Part shown: positions 54,158-61,334 of the stretch, piece after piece | Numbering within the stretch: position 1 is the stretch's first letter | How the letters are laid out: every line of letters starts with the position of its first letter | Assembly: GCA_021802205.1 (NCBI GenBank) | Contig: JAKAAT010000002.1 | Coordinates: 1 to 61,334 of the forward strand | Reading direction: 5' to 3' | Source: Thermoplasmata archaeon | GTDB taxonomy: Archaea; Thermoplasmatota; Thermoplasmata; Thermoplasmatales; Thermoplasmataceae | Length of the DNA: 61,334 bases | Notes under the pieces: generated by a model | Seen by the model: the letters and a program-made list of their open reading frames with translations, nothing else | The model's database searches: none | What the model was told of the DNA's origin: nothing | Program-made: the position numbers and the translations under genes

Positions 54158-54802
54158 TTGAAAAATATAATTTTTGAATCATATAGAATTGCAGTAAGAT
54201 CAAAAAGTCTCTTCAGAAATATTGATATAAATTATTTGATGAATAAATTCAAGACAAATGGTTATGCGTTTAGAATTCCACCCCCGGTAATAAATCCTGT
54301 TGCCGATGAAACCAGTGTTGGATTTAAAGGACCATTATTACAGAAAGGGGAAATAATAATAGATGTTAACAGTGATATAAATTCAATCGGAATACAATGT
54401 AATTCCATGGATAGTTTAATCAAAGAATTAGAAACTGTGTTCCTGCCAAACATTAAGGCAATGAATTTGTTTTATAAAAATATCTGGTTCTATGAGTTGC
54501 AGTTAAAAATAAAGAAACAAAATAATGAACAAAGCTTATTTAAAACATTTTATAGTTCTGACGAAAATAAGGAATTTGAAATTATTAAAAATATTGACAC
54601 TAACATGACTATGAGTGGATTAACATTATGGGATTCCGGAAATCCTAATATGGAAGATTTCACTGAAATGAGATTGTTTATTGATCCTCTAGACACAGAA
54701 CTTTTAGTTTATAAGATTATATTACGAAATAAGGAAGAATTAACATTTATGAAAAAAATTAAAAGTATTAATCAAAATATCAAATTTGAGAATACTACAT
54801 GA
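54158..54802 (+). CDS. Unknown protein paired with the winged-helix gene
   Basis: 214 residues from TTG 54158, 2 nt after the previous stop (coupled). Beta-rich start (FRIPPPVINPVADETSVGFKGPLLQKGEIIIDVNSDINSIGIQCNSMDSLIKELETVF), C-terminal half mixed. No motif recognised; no membrane segments. Likely the effector or partner of the regulator upstream. Confidence 0.6.
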   Translation: MKNIIFESYRIAVRSKSLFRNIDINYLMNKFKTNGYAFRIPPPVINPVADETSVGFKGPLLQKGEIIIDVNSDINSIGIQCNSMDSLIKELETVFLPNIKAMNLFYKNIWFYELQLKIKKQNNEQSLFKTFYSSDENKEFEIIKNIDTNMTMSGLTLWDSGNPNMEDFTEMRLFIDPLDTELLVYKIILRNKEELTFMKKIKSINQNIKFENTT

Positions 54803-55299
54803 TTTGAGTTCCAGTTAAAAATATGTAATATTATCGATTTGAATCAATTGAAAATTATTGAAATTATCTCAAAATATAAAATGCCTGTATAAGGCTATTA
54901 AAATCAAGCATTATTTATTCCGCGTTTCGCCGAAATACCATTTGATAATGTAACTATATTAATGTAAATTTACAATTCCTTCTTTTAATATGATAATACT
55001 ATCCCAATTTAATTAAAAAAACTAATTTTATAAAATTTATTGACCTTTGAATATCGGCACTTAATAGTAGTTAAACAATGTATTGGAATGTTTGATTGTT
55101 TCGGGCAACGCCAACAGATATATTTATAGATCTACTAAGTTTCTAAAAATGAAACATATCAGATTATATCAAATTAAGGGAGAGTTTGTTCCATGGAAGA
55201 TTGAATGTCTAAAGTTACTTCGCACCATTACGAAAAGAATGGATAATGAAGCCTACTAATGTGTACATTTATTGGTATTCTTATCTTGGTCTTTAATAT
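54803..55299. other. AT-rich gap with one short ORF
   Basis: 497 nt. At 55149-55259 a 36-residue ORF (MKHIRLYQIKGEFVPWKIEC...NEAY) has a TATA-like ATATATTTATAG about 26 nt upstream, so it may be a leaderless micro-gene, but a chance ORF is equally possible. The remainder shows only homopolymeric AT runs. Confidence 0.3.
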
Positions 55300-55920
55300 T
55301 TAACAATTTGATAACGTGCATTTGTATCGACGAGTTAAACTTAAAATGAACGTTCCATTACAATATACCGATCTAAATATTTCAATATTTTTTTGGAGTT
55401 CCTTTTTACTCATTTTATGTATTGGAATTGAATTTATTGTTTTATCATTTTTCTTTTGAATTCCCCATTTTAGACCAAATTTAAATTCATATTTGCAAGC
55501 AGAAAAATCTTGATTTACTGAAGTAATTTCGGCAAAAATAGTATAAAAGATAATGCGTCCCGGTTCATCACAATCGTATTTTGGTTGGTCTACAAAATAG
55601 GACTTATCTAATGAAGACGAATAGAATGGTATGCCGGAATTTGCTATCATTATATCGTTATGGCAGTTTGGAAGGGTCTTACCATCAGGAATGCCATCTA
55701 TCCTAAGGGATGGGTCTCTTTTATCTACTTCTTCACTATAAGTTTGAAGGATTGCCCATTCATAATTTCCCTTAGGATACTCTTTTAGCTCTAATTTTGA
55801 CGGACATGCTTTAATCTTCTCACACGGGATTATTGTTGAACTTTCCCGGCCCATAGAATAAACAAATTTAACCAATCCCGCATTATCAATATGACAGATT
55901 ATATCTTTATCTTTTACCAC
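55300..55920 (-). CDS. Unknown protein, 206 residues, upstream of HNH nuclease
   Basis: Cys-containing (CHIDNAG, ACPSKLEL, NCHNDIM, YKCTLSNC), alpha/beta pattern, no membrane segment, no motif I recognise. It is downstream of the HNH endonuclease gene on the same strand with a 90-nt gap, so it may be part of its unit. Function unknown. Confidence 0.55.
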   Translation of the reverse strand: MVKDKDIICHIDNAGLVKFVYSMGRESSTIIPCEKIKACPSKLELKEYPKGNYEWAILQTYSEEVDKRDPSLRIDGIPDGKTLPNCHNDIMIANSGIPFYSSSLDKSYFVDQPKYDCDEPGRIIFYTIFAEITSVNQDFSACKYEFKFGLKWGIQKKNDKTINSIPIHKMSKKELQKNIEIFRSVYCNGTFILSLTRRYKCTLSNC

Positions 55921-56010
55921 TGTTTTACCTTATTTTTTGTTACAACAGAAATCAATATATCCTGTTGTTTTATTCCTTATTTATCCATGCAACCTTAGGC
56001 TCATAGATAT

Positions 56011-56928
56011 TTATGACAAGAATACATTTTCATAATGCCATTTAAGATAAACATCAGATTCACTTTTCCTGGGCAAATTTAGATCTCCGCATTCAACAAG
56101 TTTTTTATATTGCTCCTTGAGATATTTACTGTTACTTCTATCCATTTTTTTACTAACCATAACTCTATTATTGGAAATCGTCATTAAACCTTCATCAAAA
56201 AGCCTATGGTGAATTGAACAAAGACAGAGGCCATTGGCAAATTTTCCTGCCGAAGTTAAATCCTCTTTAACAGGTTTGATATGAGCTGCTTGAAGTAAAA
56301 TGTCAGAATCAACACCACAAATAACACAATGGTGATCAAATATGTTAAGAGTGTTTCTTCTAAATTCAGATTGGAATTGCCTACCCATTACAATCCTTTC
56401 TTTTGTTAAAGGGTCCACACCATCAACTTTTATTTCTGTATCATCTTTGCTCAAGCTGTAAATGATTTTATTTCCTCGATGGTCTTTAATAATACTTGTG
56501 ACCTTACCTTGATATTGGTCTAAGAGCCTATCATACATATCTTTGAAGAGATTCCATTTCGGGGTTTGCGTATGTCCAAATTTTTCTAATCCCTTGATAT
56601 TATTTATAATGTCAAGTGATATTCCTGGTTCGAATATTTTTATATCTCCCGGTCTAAATTTATTCCTAAAGGGATAATCATCGTTTTCCTGTACTGTATC
56701 ATACACCTTAAGCTCAATAGTTATCCCGTCTCTATTTGGGTCATATAGCATTAAGGTTCCTTTTCCTTCCCCATTCAAATAGTCATGTGGCGTGCCCCAA
56801 TCTTCCCGTTCAACATTTTTGAACACTTCGATATAATTCTCACTATCAATCCCAGATTTATCACCAAACTGAATGTAGGCTATCTTACCAATTGGAATAT
56901 CAAATTCCCGCCTTCTCGAGTTACTCAT
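56011..56928 (-). CDS. HNH endonuclease (McrA-like)
   Basis: 305 residues. The HNH core lies near 193-245: CVICG, AHIKPV, NGLCLCSIHHRLFDEG, with zinc ligands from the two Cys pairs and catalytic His in AAHIKP. N-terminal 190 residues (IPIGKIAYIQFGDKSGID...) are a separate domain of unknown kind, a possible modified-base or structure reader. HNH proteins of this design restrict foreign or modified DNA. Upstream region is AT-rich. Confidence 0.85.
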   Translation of the reverse strand: MSNSRRREFDIPIGKIAYIQFGDKSGIDSENYIEVFKNVEREDWGTPHDYLNGEGKGTLMLYDPNRDGITIELKVYDTVQENDDYPFRNKFRPGDIKIFEPGISLDIINNIKGLEKFGHTQTPKWNLFKDMYDRLLDQYQGKVTSIIKDHRGNKIIYSLSKDDTEIKVDGVDPLTKERIVMGRQFQSEFRRNTLNIFDHHCVICGVDSDILLQAAHIKPVKEDLTSAGKFANGLCLCSIHHRLFDEGLMTISNNRVMVSKKMDRSNSKYLKEQYKKLVECGDLNLPRKSESDVYLKWHYENVFLS

Positions 56929-57278
56929 AATATTCTCAGCCTCCTATTCTTAATGTGATTTCTTTAATAAATCTATTTAATATTTTCAAATTTTTATCAA
57001 TATCACATTTCCAAAAACCAGCACCAAAATCTCTTTACATAGTCCCATGTTCAATTTAAATGAATTTATTGCATTTTAATTTTGGAAGGGACATAGTGTA
57101 CCAAAGAACTGTGTTTGTCAGTAGATATCAACAATTATGATGAAGATCGACAGCACGATTGTTTAGTAAAATTTATAGAATTGAATTGGCATAAATTTAT
57201 TGGCTTTTACTATACAGTATGGTTAGGATAGTTTAAGTTTAAAAACACGTAAAGAAATCATGAAAAACCTTATTTAGC
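56929..57278. other. Gap before the IS110 leader
   Basis: About 350 nt, AT-rich, no convincing ORF or repeat. The left end of the IS110 element probably lies in its final part (about 57220-57250), but I could not fix the exact base. Confidence 0.4.
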
Positions 57279-57440
57279 CTCAGCTATATGACGATATAGC
57301 TGTGAGAATCTGGGGCGGTTGTTGTATAACTTGACCCTCGAGGGCGTTCTATAGAATAGCCGCCCTTCGACTCGATTTCATACCTTATTTAATAAGGTGA
57401 ATAGGAGTTTGTCGAGTCTACGATTCTAAATCTCACAGAA
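57279..57440 (+). ncRNA. Candidate IS110 bridge RNA
   Basis: Nested stems can be drawn by eye: CAGCTATAT-GACG-ATATAGCTG (57281-57302), GGGCGG/CCGCCC (57313-57318 with 57360-57365) enclosing CCCTCGAGGG and TTCTATAGAA, GACTCGA/TCGAGTC (57369-57375 with 57412-57418) enclosing ACCTTATT-T-AATAAGGT (57382-57398), and TGTGAGA/TCTCACA (57301-57307 with 57431-57437) closing the two large internal units. Two loop-bearing units before the transposase match the target- and donor-binding loops of bridge RNA. Ends guessed. Confidence 0.6.
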
Positions 57441-57458
57441 TCACTGGGAGGTGATTAA

Positions 57459-58612
57459 ATGGTAATTGGTTTGGATGTACATAAACGTTCCGTATATGGA
57501 ACTGTAATGGAGGATAATGGCAATATTATTTCCCAGAGGAATATGGAGAATAATATAGAGACAGTCATTGGGTTTTTATCTGATTATAAGGATCATGATA
57601 TTGTAATAGAATCATCTACGTCCGGTAAATATCTTAGCAAGGAGCTATCAATTCTAGGTTATAAAATACATTTAATAAATCCTTCTAAAGTACCTGAAAT
57701 AGCGAATAATTATAAGAAGACAGACAAGGAGGATCCATTCCAGCTTGCAGATGTATTCAGGAAGGGAGGAATGAAGGAGATATACATTCCATCAGGGGAA
57801 ATAGAGAATATTAGATCTTTAGTAAGGTACAGGCATTCCCTGGGAGAGGAATTAACATTGAAGAAGAATAAAATACATGCACTGTTAACATCCTATGGAA
57901 TAATAATAAAAGCTACAGACCCATTCGGGAAGAAGGGATTAAAAGAAATTGAAAATAGTTATAATAATCTCAATTATTCTGATAGAATAGTTTTAAGATC
58001 ACTGTTAAGTGACATATCATCTATTAAGGAAAGGGAAAAGGAGATAGAAACAGAAATATCATCAATAGCAAACAGCAGTGATGACATAAAATTATTGATG
58101 ACAACCCCGGGAATAAACTTCTACACAGCAGCAGGAATACTCTCGGAGATAGGGACAATAAATAGATTTGAGAATAAACTTAAATTTGCTTCATATACAG
58201 GATTGATACCCAGTGAATATTCATCAGGTGAAACAATAGTAAAGGGCATATAACAAAGCATGGACCACCATTATTGAGATTCTTCCTTGTTGAAACAGTG
58301 CATTCACTGATAAAGTTTACAAAGAAATTTAAATCCAAGTATCTCAGCATAGTAAGAAGATTAGGAAAGAAGAGGTCAATAATAGCCATAGCAAGGATAT
58401 TGGCAGAGACAATTTATGCAATGCTGAAGAACAATACAAGATACATTGAAAAGGAAAGAATGGAAACAGTCAATCCTGATAAATTATACTTCAAGAGGCT
58501 CGAAGAACTGTCATTAAAGAAAATAAACAACATGAGAAGAGTTGCTAAAGATAGTAATGTGAATGGTGATTCAGCAAATTTAATATACCGTGGAGGCATA
58601 AAAGATTGTTAA
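57459..58612 (+). pseudogene. IS110-family transposase, frameshifted
   Basis: First frame 57459-58253 (264 residues) has the RuvC-like DEDD site: D6 (GLDVHK), E51, D89 and D92 (KTDKED), and the catalytic serine in PSEYSSG (about 255-256). The natural continuation (HITKHGPPLLRFFLVETVHSLIKF, then to 58612) is in another frame, so about one base is missing near 58246. The perfect Shine-Dalgarno GGGAGGTGAT precedes ATG 57459. The element is probably immobile unless the shift is suppressed or complemented in trans. Confidence 0.85.
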
Positions 58613-58798
58613 GTACAGATTTTTTATAGGAGTAAAAATATTACATTATCACTTAAAAATTTTTGAATTCCAAAATTTTCTAAAATAAGCTTATAATTTC
58701 CACTATTTGAGATAAATTAAATGTAATCATCCCATAATTTGCCAATTTCATCTTCGTTTATATTATAAAGATGTTTCTTCTGTATACTGCATTATTCA

Positions 58799-59317
58799 CT
58801 AATCTTCATAATCAGTTGAACCGGTGTGTATATCTTTTCTTGCTTTTATATAAGCTAATCTAGGAGTCCATAAAACTGTATATTTACTATCCAACCTTGA
58901 AATCGTTTTTCTAAATTTTGTTAGTCTTTGTTTAATTTCTTCAGTAGTCAATATATTCATATCAATATTTATGAAATAATCCACTCTTTTATAGAGTTTC
59001 AAATAATCACTTCCTGCATAATAGTTCTGATAGGAGTGTTCTCCTGGCCCTAAAATGGTAACAGATCCAATTAATATAGCTGACGCTAATGCACTAAAAC
59101 CGGAAATTCCGAAACTAATATTATGGCTAAAATATATTGAAGTACCAGCTATTGCACTAAGACTTGTTGCTAAAATACCTGTAATATAATGAATATTTTT
59201 AAACAAGGCAGCAGTATTAAAATGCCTCCTCGCTGAATAATTGCTATCGGTTTTTATTTTCTTTGCTTCTACAAACATGCCATTTCGTAAATCCTTATCA
59301 TTATTTATGTCTTCCAT
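58799..59317 (-). CDS. SLATT-domain membrane protein, CBASS effector
   Basis: 172 residues with two transmembrane helices (about 48-65 and 70-90; ITGILATSLSAIAGTSIY and ISGFSALASAILIGSVTIL) followed by the SLATT helix region (GEHSYQNYYAGSDYLKLYKRVDYF). SLATT proteins are pore-forming effectors gated by nucleotide signals in CBASS and related systems. Start ATG 59317 is 2 nt after the CD-NTase stop, so co-transcribed. Confidence 0.8.
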   Translation of the reverse strand: MEDINNDKDLRNGMFVEAKKIKTDSNYSARRHFNTAALFKNIHYITGILATSLSAIAGTSIYFSHNISFGISGFSALASAILIGSVTILGPGEHSYQNYYAGSDYLKLYKRVDYFINIDMNILTTEEIKQRLTKFRKTISRLDSKYTVLWTPRLAYIKARKDIHTGSTDYED

Positions 59318-59319
59318 AT

Positions 59320-60306
59320 TTATTCACCACCCAAAAATTTTGAATAATTTTCCGATGTTTCTGTCTCATTTCCTTTCCTAGCAGCTCGTTCTCCTTTTCT
59401 TAATAATTCATTGCACTTTTGTATTTTTTTGACCACTTCCCGTTTCTTGTCGGAATTAAGATATGCAGCAACATCTTCATTATACACCGGTTCCTTTACA
59501 CCTCTTCTCAAGTAATAAGGCATCCGTTCAAAAAATTCTCTTGTATTTGTCTTTAGCGAGTTATCTCCATCTTTTGGTTTGTTGTTGGCAAAGTAATCAT
59601 AAGTCATAGATTCAATATGGAAGGATTTTAAAATGTTCCCATTTCTTTTATTCCAATCCTTAACAAGCATAGTCAATTTACTCAGTTGATTATGATTTCT
59701 TTTATCTAGATTATTAAACACTCGAGCCATAATTTTTGGATTAGTTTTAACCCAATGCGGTTTATCTACTGTATCTGGAATCAAATATCCATTTTCATTA
59801 TCGGAGAAAGCTGGTATGACATCAGCCTTAATATAGCCAAAATCAACTGTAACAACATTTCTATCTATTCTTATTTGAATGTCTGGATCATTAAAATTTT
59901 TCTGTAGTGCTCTTTTTATCTTTATTAAGCAGTTTGATGATCCATTTGGTGTATCCATCCAACTATTATATTCTTCCCTATCTAGCTCGACCATTATATC
60001 AATATCATTGCCATTTCCATTTTTAATTTGCGTATTCTTGGCGGTTGAACCAATCACATTGATACCTGATACAGTCATATCTTTAGACAATGCTGCACTT
60101 ATCTTATTTTTTACATCATCTAAATGATATTGTTCATAGTCAGAAACGTGTATTTTTTTTATGCGATCAGAGAATAAATTCTCTATGTGTTTATTGAGGG
60201 GATCTGAAATAACAGGCGTATTTAATTTAGTATTAAAACCTCTTTGACTAAAAGAACCACCCTTGTATGTCCTAAAAAAATTTCCATACCCACCACCACT
60301 TCCCAT
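59320..60306 (-). CDS. CD-NTase (cGAS/DncV-like nucleotidyltransferase), CBASS
   Basis: 328 residues. GS at 86-87 (VIGSTAKNT), D101 and D103 (NDIDIMVEL), and third acidic residue D162 (KADVIPAF) make the polymerase-beta-like active site. The N-terminus is glycine-rich (MGSGGGYGNFF). Makes a cyclic di- or tri-nucleotide that activates the SLATT protein encoded next. Directly follows the gene of a TGT-like protein, as in type IV CBASS. The nucleotide product cannot be read from sequence. Confidence 0.88.
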   Translation of the reverse strand: MGSGGGYGNFFRTYKGGSFSQRGFNTKLNTPVISDPLNKHIENLFSDRIKKIHVSDYEQYHLDDVKNKISAALSKDMTVSGINVIGSTAKNTQIKNGNGNDIDIMVELDREEYNSWMDTPNGSSNCLIKIKRALQKNFNDPDIQIRIDRNVVTVDFGYIKADVIPAFSDNENGYLIPDTVDKPHWVKTNPKIMARVFNNLDKRNHNQLSKLTMLVKDWNKRNGNILKSFHIESMTYDYFANNKPKDGDNSLKTNTREFFERMPYYLRRGVKEPVYNEDVAAYLNSDKKREVVKKIQKCNELLRKGERAARKGNETETSENYSKFLGGE

Positions 60307-61254
60307 TTAATTGCACTCCCATTTTTCTTCTAATTCCATTTTTAAAACACTTTGACGTGACCTATCATTTTCTGTGAATGATTTCTCCCAATCCCAATAC
60401 GCTGTTACAGATTGCTCTGGTGAGTACGTATTTAAATGGCTCTTCGTAATCCATCTCTGCCCTGCAAATGCCTTCACCTCCATAGGCAATTTAGACAGTG
60501 TCTTAGTCGGCTGATATCCTATTAACATTAAATATTCAAGATTCGTAGTAGAAATTAAACCATTAATATGCTCGGTCAACAATCTGTCATTTCTGCCATT
60601 ATAACTGCCAAAATACTGCTTTGCATAAAAAGAAAAATAATTTATTCCTACTTCTTGGAACGGAGAGACACTCCTATTCCACTCATTTTCATTTATGCCT
60701 TTTATTAGCGGTATGGTTATAGTTGGATAATTTTTCATGCGTTTAATAAATTGAAATGTACTTTCGACTAAAGCATCTATAAACCATTTGCGACCTTTTG
60801 AGTCATCCTCAAAATAAACCGGATAATCACATGGTATATGGTAAGAAGGTGCAAATTTTTTTATTATAGAGACCTCAGTTTCAATATCGAAATATGGCAA
60901 TTTATTATCATGTATTGTTGATGTTGTAATTATCTTGCCTTTTGGAAAAAGATCTTGTGCAGTAATGCCAGTTTTTATTAATGTATTAACTGTATTTAAG
61001 TTTAACATTATATAAGGAAGGCCAGATCGTGCATTGATAAAATCTAGATGTTTTTTAGCATACTCAACTCTAAGAATTAATCCAATAGGCAAATTACTCT
61101 TAATATCTTTAGTGGTACAATATTTTTTAGTATTTTTTAATCTTCCTAGTTGTTTGGATGAATAATCTTTACATTGGAAACTCTCGTCAAACAATCTCAA
61201 AAAACTGTTTGAAGCATAATTCTCGAAAAACTTTTTGGGAGTCTTGTTTAACAT
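60307..61254 (-). CDS. Probable TGT-like (Cap10-type) CBASS accessory protein
   Basis: 315 residues, TIM-barrel look: PYIMLNLNTVNTLI, PVYFEDDSKGRKWFIDALVEST, YPTITIPLIKGINENEW, VGINYFSFYAKQYF, LEYLMLIGYQPTKTLSKLP. The pattern resembles tRNA-guanine transglycosylase relatives, but the zinc Cys set is missing. Its place before the CD-NTase fits type IV CBASS, where TGT-like and QueC-like proteins accompany the NTase. Start ATG 61254 is 80 nt from the window edge; QueC-like or other genes may lie beyond. Family call tentative. Confidence 0.5.
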   Translation of the reverse strand: MLNKTPKKFFENYASNSFLRLFDESFQCKDYSSKQLGRLKNTKKYCTTKDIKSNLPIGLILRVEYAKKHLDFINARSGLPYIMLNLNTVNTLIKTGITAQDLFPKGKIITTSTIHDNKLPYFDIETEVSIIKKFAPSYHIPCDYPVYFEDDSKGRKWFIDALVESTFQFIKRMKNYPTITIPLIKGINENEWNRSVSPFQEVGINYFSFYAKQYFGSYNGRNDRLLTEHINGLISTTNLEYLMLIGYQPTKTLSKLPMEVKAFAGQRWITKSHLNTYSPEQSVTAYWDWEKSFTENDRSRQSVLKMELEEKWECN

Positions 61255-61280
61255 AATTTACATTATATAGGTAAAAGTAA

Positions 61281-61315
61281 TAAGGATTATGCATTTAGTA
61301 AATTTAATATCCTTA
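61281..61315. promoter_or_regulatory. TAAGGAT/ATCCTTA inverted repeat upstream of the CBASS operon
   Basis: TAAGGAT (61281-61287) and ATCCTTA (61309-61315) are 7-bp arms 21 bp apart, about 30-60 nt before ATG 61254. TATA-like TATATAAT lies nearer the ATG (61262-61270). Could be an operator or terminator of an upstream gene. Confidence 0.35.
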
Positions 61316-61334
61316 GTAACATTACTTACCTTAC

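Larger units (their letters stand above)
57230..58640 (+). mobile_element. IS110-family insertion sequence, defective
   Basis: Structured leader (57279-57440) then the transposase gene (57459-58612, frameshifted). No obvious terminal inverted repeats, as usual for IS110. The long non-coding left end before the transposase fits the IS110 group rather than IS1111. Ends are approximate. Located between an HNH nuclease gene and the CBASS locus. Confidence 0.65.

Overview
The window looks like a low-GC archaeal chromosome, most likely a Thermoplasmata member of the Ferroplasma/Acidiplasma/Cuniculiplasma kind. This is inference, not a database match. Supporting signs: first genes of operons mostly have a TATA-like box about 25 nt before the start codon (leaderless transcripts), genes inside operons carry GGAG/GGTGAT Shine-Dalgarno sites, and several proteins have an archaeal flavour (3-hydroxyacyl-CoA dehydrogenase/enoyl-CoA hydratase fusion, DUF4143 ATPases, ABC-2 exporter beside a winged-helix regulator). 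I saw no rRNA, no complete tRNA and no CRISPR array.

Layout. 0-13 kb: metabolic and transport genes (MBL hydrolase, TDT-type transporter with TetR regulator, ABC-2 exporter with winged-helix regulator), a DUF4143 ATPase, a Doc toxin with a tiny partner ORF, and an acyl-CoA synthetase pseudogene split by an IS607 element. 13.7-17.6 kb: a four-gene helicase / DndD-like ATPase operon, probably defensive. 17.7-20 kb: fused 2-oxoacid dehydrogenase E1 plus a free lipoyl domain. 20-23 kb: PLD-helicase-DUF3427 protein. 23-27.5 kb: amino-acid permease, HisD-like dehydrogenase, Lrp regulator and a flavin split-barrel protein. 27.7-30.3 kb: two DNA methyltransferases, a ribbon-helix-helix regulator and an unknown protein, possibly a restriction-modification locus. 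30.6-37 kb: permease and beta-oxidation genes (thiolase, HAD-ECH fusion, acyl-CoA dehydrogenase).

37.8-61.3 kb is accessory DNA rich in conflict genes: two more DUF4143 ATPases, two AbiE-type toxin-antitoxin pairs with opposite gene order, a transposase pseudogene split by a MITE-like insert, then the most interesting locus. At 45.2-53.2 kb a CARF-winged-helix regulator is divergent from a NYN RNase, a stand-alone CARF protein, a large UPF1/DNA2-like helicase, an unknown winged-helix-like protein and a double-HKD PLD nuclease, followed by an HhH-like protein with its own promoter. It looks like a nucleotide-sensing nucleic-acid-degrading system without CRISPR in the window. Further right are a winged-helix/unknown pair, an HNH endonuclease, an IS110 element with a structured leader that could be its bridge RNA, and, running to the window edge, a CBASS locus (SLATT effector, CD-NTase, probable TGT-like Cap10).

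How the genes may work together: the CD-NTase would make a cyclic nucleotide that opens the SLATT membrane effector. The CARF proteins need a cyclic oligonucleotide ligand of unknown source (a type III CRISPR system elsewhere, or CBASS crosstalk). Metabolically the left half describes a heterotroph using amino acids, 2-oxoacids and fatty acyl-CoA.
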